Positions 52,513 to 64,000 of a stretch of 64,000 nt of DNA are shown here, piece by piece. How positions within the stretch are numbered: position 1 is the stretch's first letter; each line of letters starts with the position of its first letter. Both the position numbers and the translations under genes were made by a program. A model generated the notes under the pieces. That model was not told the origin of the DNA. It ran no database searches and saw nothing but the letters and a program-made list of their open reading frames with translations. The stretch comes from Stictocephala bisonia (Eukaryota; Arthropoda; Insecta; Hemiptera; Membracidae): the NCBI GenBank assembly GCA_035578905.1, contig JAQJVL010000197.1, positions 341,243 to 405,242 of the forward strand, read 5' to 3'.

Positions 52513-54974
52513 AACAGTGAACGCCTTCTTAACTCTTAATAAAAAAAAAAAAATTAATCCAAATTAGAGTTCAGGATAAGGACACTCCTTCTATTAAAAT
52601 AACTGAGCCAAAAAATATAGCTAACGATTTTTTCAAATTGTTATTAGTAAAATTGACATTTCTGTAGGGTCTTAAGTAAATTTTAACTGTTTAAAAAACA
52701 ATACAGAATTACAAAGATAAAATTGCCGTAGTTTCGTTTCGGCCTTTCTTTTTGCTTGTCACTTTGATTATTCACTTTTTCAGTGCTACTTTCGATGGCC
52801 AGCTATTTATTTAAGAGTAAGTGTTAGTTAAATTTAGTTGTTCTAATAATTAATTAATTAATTACAAAAAAGAAAATACTGTCTATTGTGATGCTGTAAT
52901 GTGGGCTGTTTATAATTCAAATAATGTACAGAAATCTAGTAATTTGTCAGGTTAGGATAACCTAGTTCTGAGTCACAAGCTAAACAAATATGGTTTTAAG
53001 GCTATAATTCCCTTGTAATTATTCGTTATATTTACTGCGGTAATGCTTATCAATAATTGTCTACAATTAATTGTAGTATAATTTTTATTTTTTAGGTGAA
53101 TTTTATTTATTTAGCCAACATTTATTTAGGAATTTTCCTGACAGAACATGTTTTCTTTTGAGATTAATTTGTTAAGGTATGATTACAGTAAAAATTAGTA
53201 AGTTCAGTATTAAAAATCTTGATTTATAGACCTTTAAATGACGCCTATTGTATGTAGTAACAGCTGTGTTACTGAGACAACAATTGATGGAATCATCCAA
53301 TTACAGCGACAATGTAATCGAGTTGTATATTAATGGATTGACACACCATCGATCATACCAGTAGCCCACACACACTGTACGTTGTCTTACTAATATATTG
53401 TAAATTGACGTAATGTCATAATCCAAAATATATACCAAATAAGATGAGGCCATACAATTTAACAATACACTGTATCATCAGTGCCTACTAAATATAAGAC
53501 ATTGAGAAATTCTCTTACATATTACAAAGAATATAGAAACATATTACCTATAGTGGATATATTCTACAATACCCTGTCCTAACAACCACTGAGTACCCAC
53601 AGATAACGAATATAAACAATATTTAAAAAATAAATTAACAAAATTACTATTTTAGATTGTAATATTACATTGTGAGATTTATATATAAATTGAAGAGTAG
53701 AGATAATTTTAATGTTTAAAAATTATACTTATATTTTTAGGCTGCTAAAACGTTAATGTTTGCGCTCTCCTAATTCATAAGTTAATACAACATGTACATT
53801 TTAAAACATGATGGTTTTTTATTTTTGGTTTAAAAAACCTGTAAACACCTGTCTATAACTAACAAGCTTGAACAAAGCCACATATAGTGAAAACTATGTA
53901 TATTCTACATAACCTTACATCCTGACTGTGTTATTCTAAACTATTCATTGATACAGGCCTATTTTGTAGTTATTTTCTTATTAAAAATGTCTCTGCCTAA
54001 ACATACGATATATTATATCTTTCTTAAATAATAAGACTTCTATGATAAAGTTAGGAACTTGTTAAAGATGACTTATTTTATTCCGAGTATTGTCTGATAA
54101 ACGTAAATAATTATAAAATGTGAAGTATAAAAAAACATTCATAATGACTCTTACGCCACCAACCATACTTATAAAATAATTTCAAACATAAAGTTCCTTT
54201 AACCATTTGAAAAAAGTTACATTCATTTATGATAGTTTACAAAACTTGAAAGAAAACTTATTGTTATGCAACGAGGCAACTAATACTTTAAAAGGAAACC
54301 CACCAGAAACAACTTTTTAAAATAATCCATGCAGCGTAAGAAGTCACTGGAGCTTTTGTGGTGGCAAGGGAAATATAAGTGGAGTGGTTCCACATCAACT
54401 ATCTCGTCCCGGAGGTTGTTTATGGGTAGTGAAGTTTTTCATTTTTATATAACAATTTAAAATATGTTCAGATAAATTAAAGTTATAATTAATAAATATA
54501 CACAAAGCAGATACTATCACTAGAAGACATACTATCTTTGAATGTGATTTTATTCCATTCAAAATTACTATATTGTAAACAGGCCAATATTAACTAATAA
54601 GTTATTGGTAAAGAAGGGCATAACGCAGCGGTAAATTACAAAGTCCATAACTAAAATAAATATAGCCTAACATCAGACAAAAATGAAAAATCAAAACAAA
54701 ATAAATTTATTGAATATAATTGTCAGGTATCTCACCTCTACTTTGTATTGTCACTTTTGCAGTGTAATATCAATGATCCATGTAAGCAGAGTATAATGGT
54801 GTGTTCCTGTGCCATCTACAACTGTAGAAAAAAAATCAATTCTGGTGTCTCCTTTAAAATATTAGTTGCAACACTTTCATCACAAAAGTGTTTATTTTAT
54901 TTTTTGAAATACTCAACTTTTAAATTTTTAAAAACAACAAAATGTAAACGAGGTCTTATTTTTATGATGGAAGT

Positions 54975-55140
54975 TAGGGCTAAGAAGCCTTCTCTAAGAC
55001 TTAACCTTGGGACTTCCGACACACCACCAAGGACCGGCAGGAAGGTTGCTGCAAGAACGGGACCGTCCAGTGGTCACCCATCCCAACCACCCACTCACAC
55101 ACACGTGTGTGAGTGGGTGGTTGCGATTACCTTGGAAAAA
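54975..55140 (-). mobile_element. 5S-type SINE fragment with embedded hairpin
   Basis: On the minus strand GGGATGGGTGACCACTGGAC and the downstream part to GAAGGCTTCTTAGCCCTAAC match the 20140-20400 element. Upstream of that, the 5S-like head is replaced by a perfect hairpin at 55084-55123: 18-bp arms CAACCACCCACTCACACA around the loop CACG. The arm resembles the C-rich part of the 36-bp minisatellite family. Confidence 0.6.
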
Positions 55141-57720
55141 TACTCTTGAAAATTGACAAAAAATAATCAAAGTAAAATTAACGTGTAACATTTACTTGAC
55201 AAAACGCACAAATACACGTAGTTGTTTGATACACAATTTGGATGAGAATATATAAAGTTTTAATTTATACTAACCAGTAGTTTATACATAACCCATTTTA
55301 AATTTAATAATTTTTATTTACTTAGAAAAGTAGAATTGAGTGCATGAGTAAGAGAAAGGCCTGTGATACTAAATAAACCTTTTAAGAAAATGAAGTATTT
55401 ATTAGAATACGTATCAAGACAAAATAGAATACGTTTAAAAACGTTGCTGATGCTAGAACTTCAACAAATACAGTAGCATTTTAGACGAGAATGGAATCAT
55501 GCCACACTTATAATGAGTTAATATTATGGTCCACAGATAGTAGCACTGTAGTTAAAAAAATCAACTTTTATGGCATAATTTCTTATCTTACTCATTTAAT
55601 ACAATTTTAACTGGATCCATATTAAGAAGAAATTTATAGTTTAAAAATACTTTAAACCTGGTAATGATTTTAGCACTGACATTAGACAACATACATTGAA
55701 TACATGAATGAATACATTGAAGATACTTTTAAAAATAAATTTTATTTGTTTAGATCATCTGGAACAAGTAAGACGTGCGTACATTTATTTACATTTCAAT
55801 AGTTATTCCAATTTAAAAATTAGCAAATAAACTTACGTAACATGTAAATGCGATGTTATTTTGACAACATAATCATTGTATTTAAGACTCAACATTTTAG
55901 GTTTTTTGTACAGGTTGTTTTACGTTTTCAATATACGACGTTATAAAATCCAGGAAATACTAAGTTTTTGTAGTTTTTCTTTGATCCATTAAAGCGTATT
56001 ATAAGTAAACCATACAGGTATTGCATTTGAGTTGTATTATTTATTTAATATAGTAATGGCAGGACTTTATTTGGTTGGATATTGTCCAAAAGTTGAACAT
56101 CACGGACACGTTTTCATAATTTTACCTACATATATTACTCAACTCATCAACGTTCAGTTATTTACAGACGGAACTTCATAGTAAAATACTTACTTAGAAG
56201 CAATAAAACAACGAAGCATAACTACCTGTAATTAAATGGAGCAAGTACTACCTTACGATATGCGTGAATAATTAGAGTGTAGTTTCACCTTGATTAAGTT
56301 CACCTTTAATGTATGGCACTGCGTTCTTTGTTCACATTGGTTGAACAACATTTAATTTTTTAATTTCAAAGAAATTTAGAGCATCAACGATCACTTGTGT
56401 TTTCTTTCATTATCCTTTACTTGTTTAAACCTCTCATAATGACTGTTATTATTGTCAAAAGTACAAATAAGTTCCCCCTTAAAATTTAAAACAGAAAATA
56501 TATCGCATTATTATCATAGCTTTGGTTGTAAATAAAAAAAAAAAAATGAAATTTTATTGCTTCCTATAAATTTAAACTTATTGCTTAAAAAACACGCCCC
56601 ATACATTTATTTATTGTTGATAGTGATAAGGATAAGTTCCTTTGGATGTGTTTGCAGTAAAAATGTCACACAATACATGGATTGGCTGTAAACATTTTTA
56701 TTAGTGATTTTTATTTTTATTTTCCGCTCCTTTATGTATTCTGTTCTGAATAAACGAGTTACCGGAACATAATTATTGAAACCAAACATATAATAAAAAC
56801 TCAGTTATCCTTCGATGAAAAAATTAATTAAATCCTTTAATATGTTTTTTAAAGCGTTGTTTTGGTGTTATTTTTCATTTACAAATCAACTAACTTTCAG
56901 AAACTGCAATTAAAATTAATTTGAGTACGTCCTTTTTTACGTGTAAAGCCTCAACCCAGACACAACGGGTATTTGTTTTTTTCAAAATAAAACCCAACGA
57001 GTTAATGGATTTTAATAACACAAACAATATTAAATATGAATACAATATATTTTTATAAATGTTGTTAGAATTAAAACTAAAAATTTGATAAAATATAAAT
57101 GATCGTAAACTCTTTAGGATCAAAATATACAGCCTTGAATTTGCAAAAGCCAGCCCAAAAAAATACATCCCTATAACAATTGTGTTTGATCATTTATTAA
57201 TAAAGAAAAGAATATCCTAAATTGAATTGCCTGGATCCTAACATGATGACATTTTGAACTATATCCAATTTTTGTTTTGCACTAGTCATAATTATTGAGA
57301 GAAATTTAAATTTACCATTTTCATCATAGTAATTGAAAACCTCTTTACAAAAATGTATACAAAAATGAGCACTAATGTTAGAAAAATGGCGACACAATAT
57401 GAAAAAAATATAAAAAATCCATGATGGATATATCCCTAAATTATCTGAATCAGACACTCTGATGCATGAGTTCGGAGGAAATAAATACCAGAAGTAAATG
57501 AATATACACAATAAAAAGATATTATCGTCACCTTAATCATTTATTTTTTCAAGATTACGATTAGAAATAATCGTGTATGCTATTAAAAAAAGTTACTAAT
57601 CCATCCTATGACGATTTCTTACAAAGTTATGTACTGCCAATCTGTTAAGTAAGTGACGATATATTTTCACACATAGAGTATAGAAATAGCTAACTGTACA
57701 GTCCCTGTAAAAAGTACATA

Positions 57721-57940
57721 ATGCAATATATGTATAGTAATCTTGCCCTACCAATCTTCCTTTATACGTATAGTGGTAATGACCCACCCACCCACCCTTA
57801 CACGTACAGTGGTAATTACTTACCTACCTACTCCTACACGTATAGTGGTAATGACCCACCCACCCACCCTTACCCGTATACAGTGGTAATGACCCTCCCT
57901 CCCACCCAACCTTACACGTACAGTGGTCATGATCCACACA
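57721..57940. repeat. 33-36 bp minisatellite, about five units
   Basis: Units contain CGTATAGTGGTAATGACCC or CGTACAGTGGTAATTACTT followed by C-rich ACCCACCCACCC. This is the same family as 5975-6045 and 45930-47010, starting at about 57765 after a short diverged lead-in. Confidence 0.85.
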
Positions 57941-60052
57941 CTACTGATAAACTGAAGCTAAAACATTTCAAACCAAATCCTGCCATGACAGGTTAGGTTA
58001 GCAATGTAGCTTTGTTACTGCTGTGCTGCAGTTCATGTTGCTAGAGGCGCGAGTCGGCCAGGACTTCACCGCCACCTGGTCCACCCCCTCTACTCGACAC
58101 ATATCACATCCACGTGTGGTACCAACGCCAATCCATACACCTGCTCAGAGGTCCTTAGTTTGTAAGGCTACAACATTAAATTACCGCAGTTCCAATCGTA
58201 CCACTTGAAATAAGATAAACTTTAACTAGCATGTCGGGATTATGTATTGAATCCACTGGCATAAACACAGTACATTCAATATGTTTGAAAAGATAAATTT
58301 AGACTTACATCATGACTAACCCTAATTAGAGCTATTTGTAGCAAAGATAAACAGCAAGCTCATGTAGTAGGTTGAGATCTGTACTGCTGCTTTTAAGGCT
58401 ATAAGATATTCTTGTGAGTTCATGCATTACTAACTTTTGCGAAATAGTTTAATATGCGATTTTGTTTATTATTTTCATTAACTGTCGAAATGAAATGAAA
58501 CACGTCTATTTAATCAGGCGAAGTTTGTAAAATAAAGCTTTGCAATAAATACCAGGTTTAACGTTATTTCATTAAATATTATAAATCCAAATTCGTGTTT
58601 GTTGGAAAACTATCATAAGATCTACGTAAATAGATCCATTTATTTAATAAAATAGATCTATAATATAAATAAATCTATAGTATTCATTTTAATATTAATA
58701 CTAATCCAATTAAAATTTTTGTTTATAATAAATACAAATTGTTACTTACACTATTGCGTGTAATTTAATAACGACTATATTTCAAATTAAAAATGAAATG
58801 AACAAACAATTTAGTCAAGACAGTAACATGAAACCAGGGAGATATAAAATTTCAATTTGCAGTTTTCACACTTGAGTGTAGTGTTATAACTCCTTTGAGT
58901 TACATTTGGTTCTGAAAAATGGCATTTACAAGTGATGTGGGACCCTTCAAGTACAGATTGTATCCGAGTCACACATAAGTTACTGTGTGATGAAGTGATT
59001 TAACAACGAATATTTAAGCCATAAAATCACTTAAATTAATTAAATTTCATATTAGACTACATTACTTAATGCGTTTGTTACTGTTTGTTTTAAACAGAAT
59101 GAGTCTAAGAATAAGTATAATACCTGTAAATGTCTAAAAAAAATATGCATTTTCCAATGAAATTGATTCGATTTTATGTAAATTGAAATAAAATGTAAGG
59201 GTCACCAATATAGATTTTCTCTGGCCAATGACAGTAGGTCACGTGTGTCTTGCCTCCGTTCTCTCCAACCCCCAACTAATTCTCACATCCACTATTTTAC
59301 CTGTTATTAAAGCTGGAAGGTCACCAATCTCAGTCCCAAAGATACCACTGAGGACGCCTCATCACAACATGGCGAAACGTCTGGTTATCTTGCAAATCAT
59401 GTAAGCAGAACATTGAAGTGGTTATAAAAGAAAAATTGTGTGACGGATTTTAGTTATAAATACTGTATAAAGTATCCCTAAATATATTTTAGTCTACTAT
59501 TCACGCAATATATTTAATATATAGCATTAATATTTATAATATTTTCATTTATTTTAGTGAAAAACAACAATTTGTTATCTTCACCTAGTTACGTCAAAAC
59601 ACTGCCCCTAGCTGTGTGATTTCCCTCTAGACTAACAATGGATAATCTGATGTTCTCTTAATATTGTATAACAGAAATATAATCTATTTCTCAGACAGTG
59701 ATTGGGAATTTATGAAAGCCAGAAAGTAAATGTTTGACGTACAGGACAAATAATACGTAGTATACGGACTTTTTTGTTGCTCTGTTTACCGTGATTTAGT
59801 AAATTGTAGCAACACCCACCAGTGCCACTGAAACACATTTTTAATAAATTTACCATATATAAGTGCTATAACATATACACATTGATCATTATTACAGTTT
59901 AACATGTAAGATTGAAAATTATTTGGAAAAAAGCTGTGTTATTTAAAAAAGGTTAAACATACATCAATTACGTTTGAAAAAATAGTATGACTAAAAAATA
60001 TATTGTACAAAAAATTTTAAATCTTTAAGTTCAAAAAATTAAATAAATAAAC
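57941..60052. other. Intergenic stretch
   Basis: 58020-58200 is locally GC-richer with no family match. The hammerhead-like motif at 59339-59391 is the only notable item. No gene recognised. Confidence 0.45.
59339..59391 (+). ncRNA. Hammerhead-ribozyme-like motif with full helix I
   Basis: Helix I: AAGATACCA (59339-59347) pairs with TGGTTATCTT (59382-59391), 9 bp with one bulged T. Core CTGAGGA at 59348-59354, C, helix II GCC (59356-59358) with GGC (59371-59373) and a 12-nt loop, GAA at 59374-59376, palindrome ACGT at 59377-59380, and predicted cleavage after C59381. Every invariant position is present, and the helix I pairing would be unlikely by chance. No inverted copy lies beside it. It may mark the end of an otherwise unrecognised retroelement. 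Confidence 0.65.
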
Positions 60053-60156
60053 GTATATACTCTTTTGTATTGTTTGACATTTGTAGCTTATAGATTGCTT
60101 AATATATTTATATATATAAAAATAATAACACTTAGCAATCTTTTTGGTGTTTTTAA

Positions 60157-60202
60157 TTTTCAAGATCGATTTCAGTCTCGTAAGACTATCATCAGTTGAA
60201 AA
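60157..60202 (-). ncRNA. Hammerhead-ribozyme-like motif (inverted copy), intact
   Basis: Minus strand: helix I TTTTCAA/TTGAAAA (7 bp), CTGATGA, T, helix II AGTC/GACT with loop TTACGA, GAA, palindrome ATCGAT, C. All core positions are intact. Of the copies inside a Penelope-like element, this one is the best candidate for activity. Confidence 0.75.
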
Positions 60203-60530
60203 ACAGAATATAAATAGGGTTATAAATATACTTAATTTTAGAATAATTAATTTAACAGCTGACATTATAAAAATTTAAATAAAAATGTAGATGGGTAAGT
60301 TGTAGATCTTGTTAAATTTTATAGTTTTGCATCTTCATGATAGAATCAAACATAATATTTGAGTGAAATTTTATTCATAGACTACTGAATACACCTCTTA
60401 TAGAAGAAGATTACCAAGAAGAAATCAACATTATCAAACAAATTGCTGTCGATAATGGATATCAACCAAATTTAATAAGTAAATTAATTAATAAACACAA
60501 AAAGAAAACTATTAATTCTAAAACTAAAGA

Positions 60531-60604
60531 AAAAAATAACTATATTCAAATGACCTATCATGGAGATATCTCCATGATAGGTCATTTGAATATAGTTATT
60601 TTTT
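60531..60604. repeat. Perfect 74-bp palindrome
   Basis: Symmetric around GATATC, arms of 37 bp without mismatch. The left arm is Penelope-like coding sequence (encoding YIQMTYHGDI), and the right arm is its exact inversion. Confidence 0.95.
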
Positions 60605-60635
60605 GTTTGGAGAATATGCTTGAATATAGTTATAT

Positions 60636-60707
60636 TTGTTTGGAGAATATGCTATGTAAAGATTTGTTAATATTAACAAATCTTTACATAGCATATTCTC
60701 CAAACAA
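60636..60707. repeat. Perfect 72-bp palindrome
   Basis: Symmetric around GTTAATATTAAC, arms of 36 bp without mismatch. The right arm is coding sequence (SIFSKQ). A second short copy of GTTTGGAGAATATGCT precedes it at 60605-60620, joined to TGAATATAGTTATA from the first palindrome. Together these suggest several template switches. Confidence 0.95.
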
Positions 60708-61258
60708 GGATATAAAATTACATATAGAACAAAGAACAGTATCAAACATATACTACAACATAACTACTCTACTAAGAATAATGAAAACAAATACAATAAT
60801 TCTGGAATTTATAAAATTAAATGTTCGACTTGTCCTAAATATTACATTGGCCAAACAGGAAGAAGTTTTATTAGAAGATTCAAGGAACATATACCAAAAA
60901 ACAAATATCAAAATTTATCAACATATGCTGAACATTTAATACAAGAAAACCATAATATTTCATCAATTGAAGAAAATTTAGACATTATACATTTTGCACC
61001 TAAAAGTAAAAAAACTAGATGCTATTGAAAAATTTTACATATACAAAAACACAAAAGAAAACCCATCATTATTACTCAACGATCAAATAAAATTTCACTC
61101 AAATATTATGTTTGATTCTATCATGAAGATGCAAAACTATAAAATTTAACAAGATCTACAACTTACCCATCTACATTTTTATTTAAATTTTTATAATGTC
61201 AGCTGTTAAATTAATTATTCTAAAATTAAGTATATTTATAACCCTATTTATATTCTGT

Positions 61259-61304
61259 TTTTTAACTGATGATAGTCTTACGAGACTGAAATCAATCTTG
61301 AAAA
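61259..61304 (+). ncRNA. Hammerhead-ribozyme-like motif (forward copy)
   Basis: Helix I TTTTTAA (61259-61265) with TTGAAAA (61298-61304), including one G-T pair; CTGATGA 61266-61272; T; helix II AGTC 61274-61277 with GACT 61284-61287; GAA 61288-61290; ATCAAT 61291-61296, one change from the ATCGAT palindrome of the inverted copy; C61297. The core is intact, but helix III is weakened. Confidence 0.65.
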
Positions 61305-61364
61305 TTAAAAACACCAAAAAGATTGCTAAATGTTATTATTTTTATATATATAAGTATATACTCT

Positions 61365-64000
61365 ATTACTTATATTTATTTACAGATATTTACAGTTTTA
61401 TAATTGCATATGACTTTAATAGTTTTTTTTTAAATGGATATTATAACAGACACTGATGAAGATGAAGAAAAATGTGTGCATCGTCAAACAGTATTTATTA
61501 TGTATAAATTAAAATGTTATACTTTATACCAATTTGGGGATAGCCAGTAATATAAATTGTTATTTAAATCCTTGTTATAAGAAAACAAATAATATTTAAA
61601 TAAAGCCACATATTTAAAATATCTTAAAAGCGTTTACTAACGCAAGAATACACACTTTAAATCATGTTCAAAAATAAATACATTTTGCACCACAATTCCC
61701 TAAAGTTTGAATAAAATAATAATGAAACCTACATCAATATTCTGTTTTACAGTGTATTATTATGAATACTTAGGAAATTACAATAACTTATCACTAAATA
61801 TTCCATGGGCAACGCAATATTGTGTAAAGGTGAGTGAGTAGAGTAAGATATTCCACCATGGTGTTTCGTACTGTATAATGAATTTTTACTAATGAAAAAT
61901 ATGTTTACATAATTAAGATCAACTGTTAATAAACAGATGTTATAAATAAATATAACTGCGGATGTCAACATACATTTTATTTTACCTTCGTGATGTCGTT
62001 AAATGACTAAAGGTGCACAACAGGTTGGAAGCCAATTATAAACTTTAAATTAGATGGCTAATAAAAGAGGTCTCTCAAAGTTGTGAATTGCTCTTTTAGT
62101 ACCAAGATCTTAAGTAAAACACTTTTACAAAATATTATTTGGAGTCATTCATAATAGTGCATATTTATATATGTTTAGTCACTTATATACTTAATATATA
62201 CAAATAGCTGCATCTACACAATTATTTATGTGTATATTGAATAGAAAAGGGAAGTTTATAATAAATAAAAATATTATAGTAAATCAAATTTTATTTACTG
62301 ATATACATTTGATGTAAATGGTGCTTATATATCTATTAGTATTGCAAACATCATAATGCACATTTTTCATACTACTTTGTTACTTTCATTTTTGCAATAA
62401 CGTAAATTTTATTTATTTTACTTATTAAACATAGAAATATTATAAATTAATTACAATGTGTCAGTTTACTTTAAACCAATCTTTTTTTATCTCAGTTTAT
62501 TGTGTAGTTTTCCCCTTCACTTGCCATTATGTTAAATTTAATTTATATAATGTGTGCCGTTTGTTTTAATTTGGTTTGGTGTAGCCGACTAGACTTCTTC
62601 AATAAAGCCTTGTAATTTTAAAAGTACAAAACCACTTTAATACAATTGCTTTATTTTGTTGTTAGTGTTATGCTCCTTAGAAATTAGTTACCAACACAAA
62701 TTGAACAAATCAAACTAAACAGTCAATGTTGTGTAATTAATTTTCTATAAATGAATAAAAAATATCCTATGAAACAATTTAAATCTGATGATGGCCAAGT
62801 GACTGACTGTGAGCTATGATTTGACAATATTCGTATAACATGTTATATACGAGTATTATAGTTTAATTGGTTATATAATAATGTACAATATCATTCCATC
62901 TGTAATTCAAATGCCACACACAGAAAAATGTCATGAAAATTAAATTATTGTAGGTAATTAATTAAATGAAGTTGGTTGGTGTCTTTGGTTACTGTCTTTA
63001 TTTATGTTGCAATGTTATTATATTACTTGTTTTAAAATAAGCATACATTTAATTCAGACAACACCCTTCCTGTGTGTAGGCAGCCAAACCACGACAAAAG
63101 AAACAACATATGCCATTTGAACATATGATCTAGCGCATTCCATTTTCCGTATGTCTGTCTGTACGTAGTACAAAAACTTAATATTTAAAAGGTTAATTAC
63201 GATAAATTCACGAATTATAATATTAATGTTGGCCCTAATAGTTTAAATATTCAATAACATTTCATTTTGTAACACTATTCTTTTTTGAATTGGTGGTAAT
63301 TTAAAAATTAAACAGATTAAAATCCCTATAACCTTACATTAAAAGTGTAATTGATGAATAATAATGTCTCACAAGTTATGGTGTACATATTTTTAATATC
63401 GAACAACCAATAACTAAAAAATTTATATTTTTTTCAAATAATTATGGAATTCTTCGACATGAAAATTCTGTTTTAAACAAATTCTCATTTAATAGATATT
63501 TGATCTTTAAAATCTTTAAATGATATTTTGTAAAACTATATTCTTTATATATTTTTTTGTATTTTACAGACCTTTATTAAAGTATAATGTTTTTGAGATA
63601 TTAAAATTAAATTTAAAATAACCGCTTTTTGAAAAACGACAGATGTACAGAAATGGAATTCGTATGGAATATGTAAAATATGATGACCAAAAGATATATT
63701 CACGATTTTATCTTAAGTGACTCTTGAGATATTAGGTATTTTCTAAAAATTAGATGTATACAGATAGATGAAAAAATTATATATAAGCAATATGTGCACA
63801 TGAATTTTTTTTTGTTTTAACTTTTGGAAATATCTTAAGTTTGGCTGCATACATTCGGGACTCCCTGTACATACTCGTATTTAGCAGCTGGCCATATATA
63901 ATCTTATTTTATTTTCAATGGCATTCAGTTATTATGTTCTCGCGTTTTATTTTTCATTTATAAAATACTAGCATTAGTTATTTAAGGATTTTTATTAGAA
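61365..64000. other. AT-rich intergenic stretch
   Basis: No gene, RNA or repeat family recognised through the end of the window. The 74-codon minus frame at 61747-61971 has no family signal. Confidence 0.5.

Larger units (their letters stand above)
47956..57720. other. Long AT-rich region without recognised genes
   Basis: Nearly 10 kb with only local features: hairpin 49250-49288, tandem repeat 50459-50575, a doubtful open frame 52231-52512 and a 5S-type SINE piece at 54975-55140. Many 60-104-codon open frames (for example 51745-51945, 56890-57168, 57197-57511) lack family motifs. Exons of a host gene could hide here, but I cannot support any. Confidence 0.5.
60379..61149 (+). pseudogene. 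Penelope-like C-terminal region with GIY-YIG domain, frameshifted
   Basis: Segment 1 (60379-60568) reads RLLNTPLIEEDYQEEINII then KQIAVDNGY and ends YIQMTYHGDI, the stretch after the reverse transcriptase in Penelope proteins. A rearranged 110 bp of palindromes follows. Segment 2 (60678-61028) reads KSLHSIFSKQGYKITYRTK, then GIYKIKCSTCPKYYIGQTGR and FKEH, with the GIY...YIG signature and CX2C. One extra A in a run near 61009-61014 shifts the frame and gives a TGA at 61026-61028. The original frame resumes at 61015 (LDAIEKFYIYKNTKENP) to a TAA at 61147. Not functional as it stands. Confidence 0.8.
60064..61353 (+). mobile_element. Penelope-like retroelement with inverted 5' copy, 11-bp target duplication
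   Basis: GTATATACTCT occurs at 60053-60063 and 61354-61364. From the left come a 44-nt extension (60064-60107), an inverted copy of the 3' end (60108-60373, minus orientation), and then a plus-oriented copy (60374-61353) with the end of the reverse transcriptase/linker, the GIY-YIG domain and the 3' end. Each 3' end carries a hammerhead-like motif. This is the classic layout of truncated Penelope insertions. Two perfect palindromes at 60531-60604 and 60636-60707 disrupt the coding part. Confidence 0.87.

Noticed and set aside
62785..62815. CTGATGATGGCCAAGTGACTG as a hammerhead ribozyme
   Set aside because: It has the first core and possible start of helix II, but no GAA core or closing strand.

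Overview
The window is a transposon-dense, AT-rich stretch of eukaryotic DNA, most likely from an insect. The support is spliceosomal introns in its one intact gene, polyadenylation-type signals, several classes of eukaryotic retroelement and DNA transposon, and short runs of the insect telomere motif TTAGG (7874-7916 and 28537-28561). I cannot name the species. I see no convincing host gene, rRNA, true tRNA gene or CRISPR array.

The only intact protein gene is a piggyBac-type transposase on the minus strand. It has three exons (25232-25190, 24758-24520, 24364-22772) that splice in frame to 624 residues. It sits in a 3.1-kb element with matching ends (22385-25524) and six copies of a subterminal motif. 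Other DNA transposons are a decayed mariner/IS630-type element (17272-18863), a short element with 16-bp inverted ends and TAA duplications that has swollen through a 57-bp minisatellite (10698-12070), and two small inverted-repeat elements (7848-7942, 29766-29942).

The most interesting theme is Penelope-like retroelements (PLEs). Two loci (35.2-36.7 kb and 60.1-61.4 kb) keep the GIY-YIG endonuclease reading frame, and both have the head-to-head inverted-copy layout. Five further foldback insertions (8932-9383, 16745-17028, 29571-29669, about 30964-31810, 45681-45808) share that layout without visible protein. Five of the insertions have 7-15 bp direct repeats at their outer edges and a 30-45 nt one-sided extension. 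Several carry hammerhead-ribozyme-like sequences near the ends, and one more stands alone at 59339-59391.

The rest is an old non-LTR reverse transcriptase broken by a PLE insertion (34.8-37.2 kb), tRNA-like and 5S-like SINEs, minisatellites (33-36, 57, 68, 102, 125 bp), an 80/160-bp higher-order satellite (40342-41437), very long (CT)n tracts (13857-14588, 43594-44278), and long AT-rich stretches with nothing recognisable. The long low-complexity open frames (for example 10713-11585, 13778-14665, 45847-47051) are products of tandem repeats, not genes.
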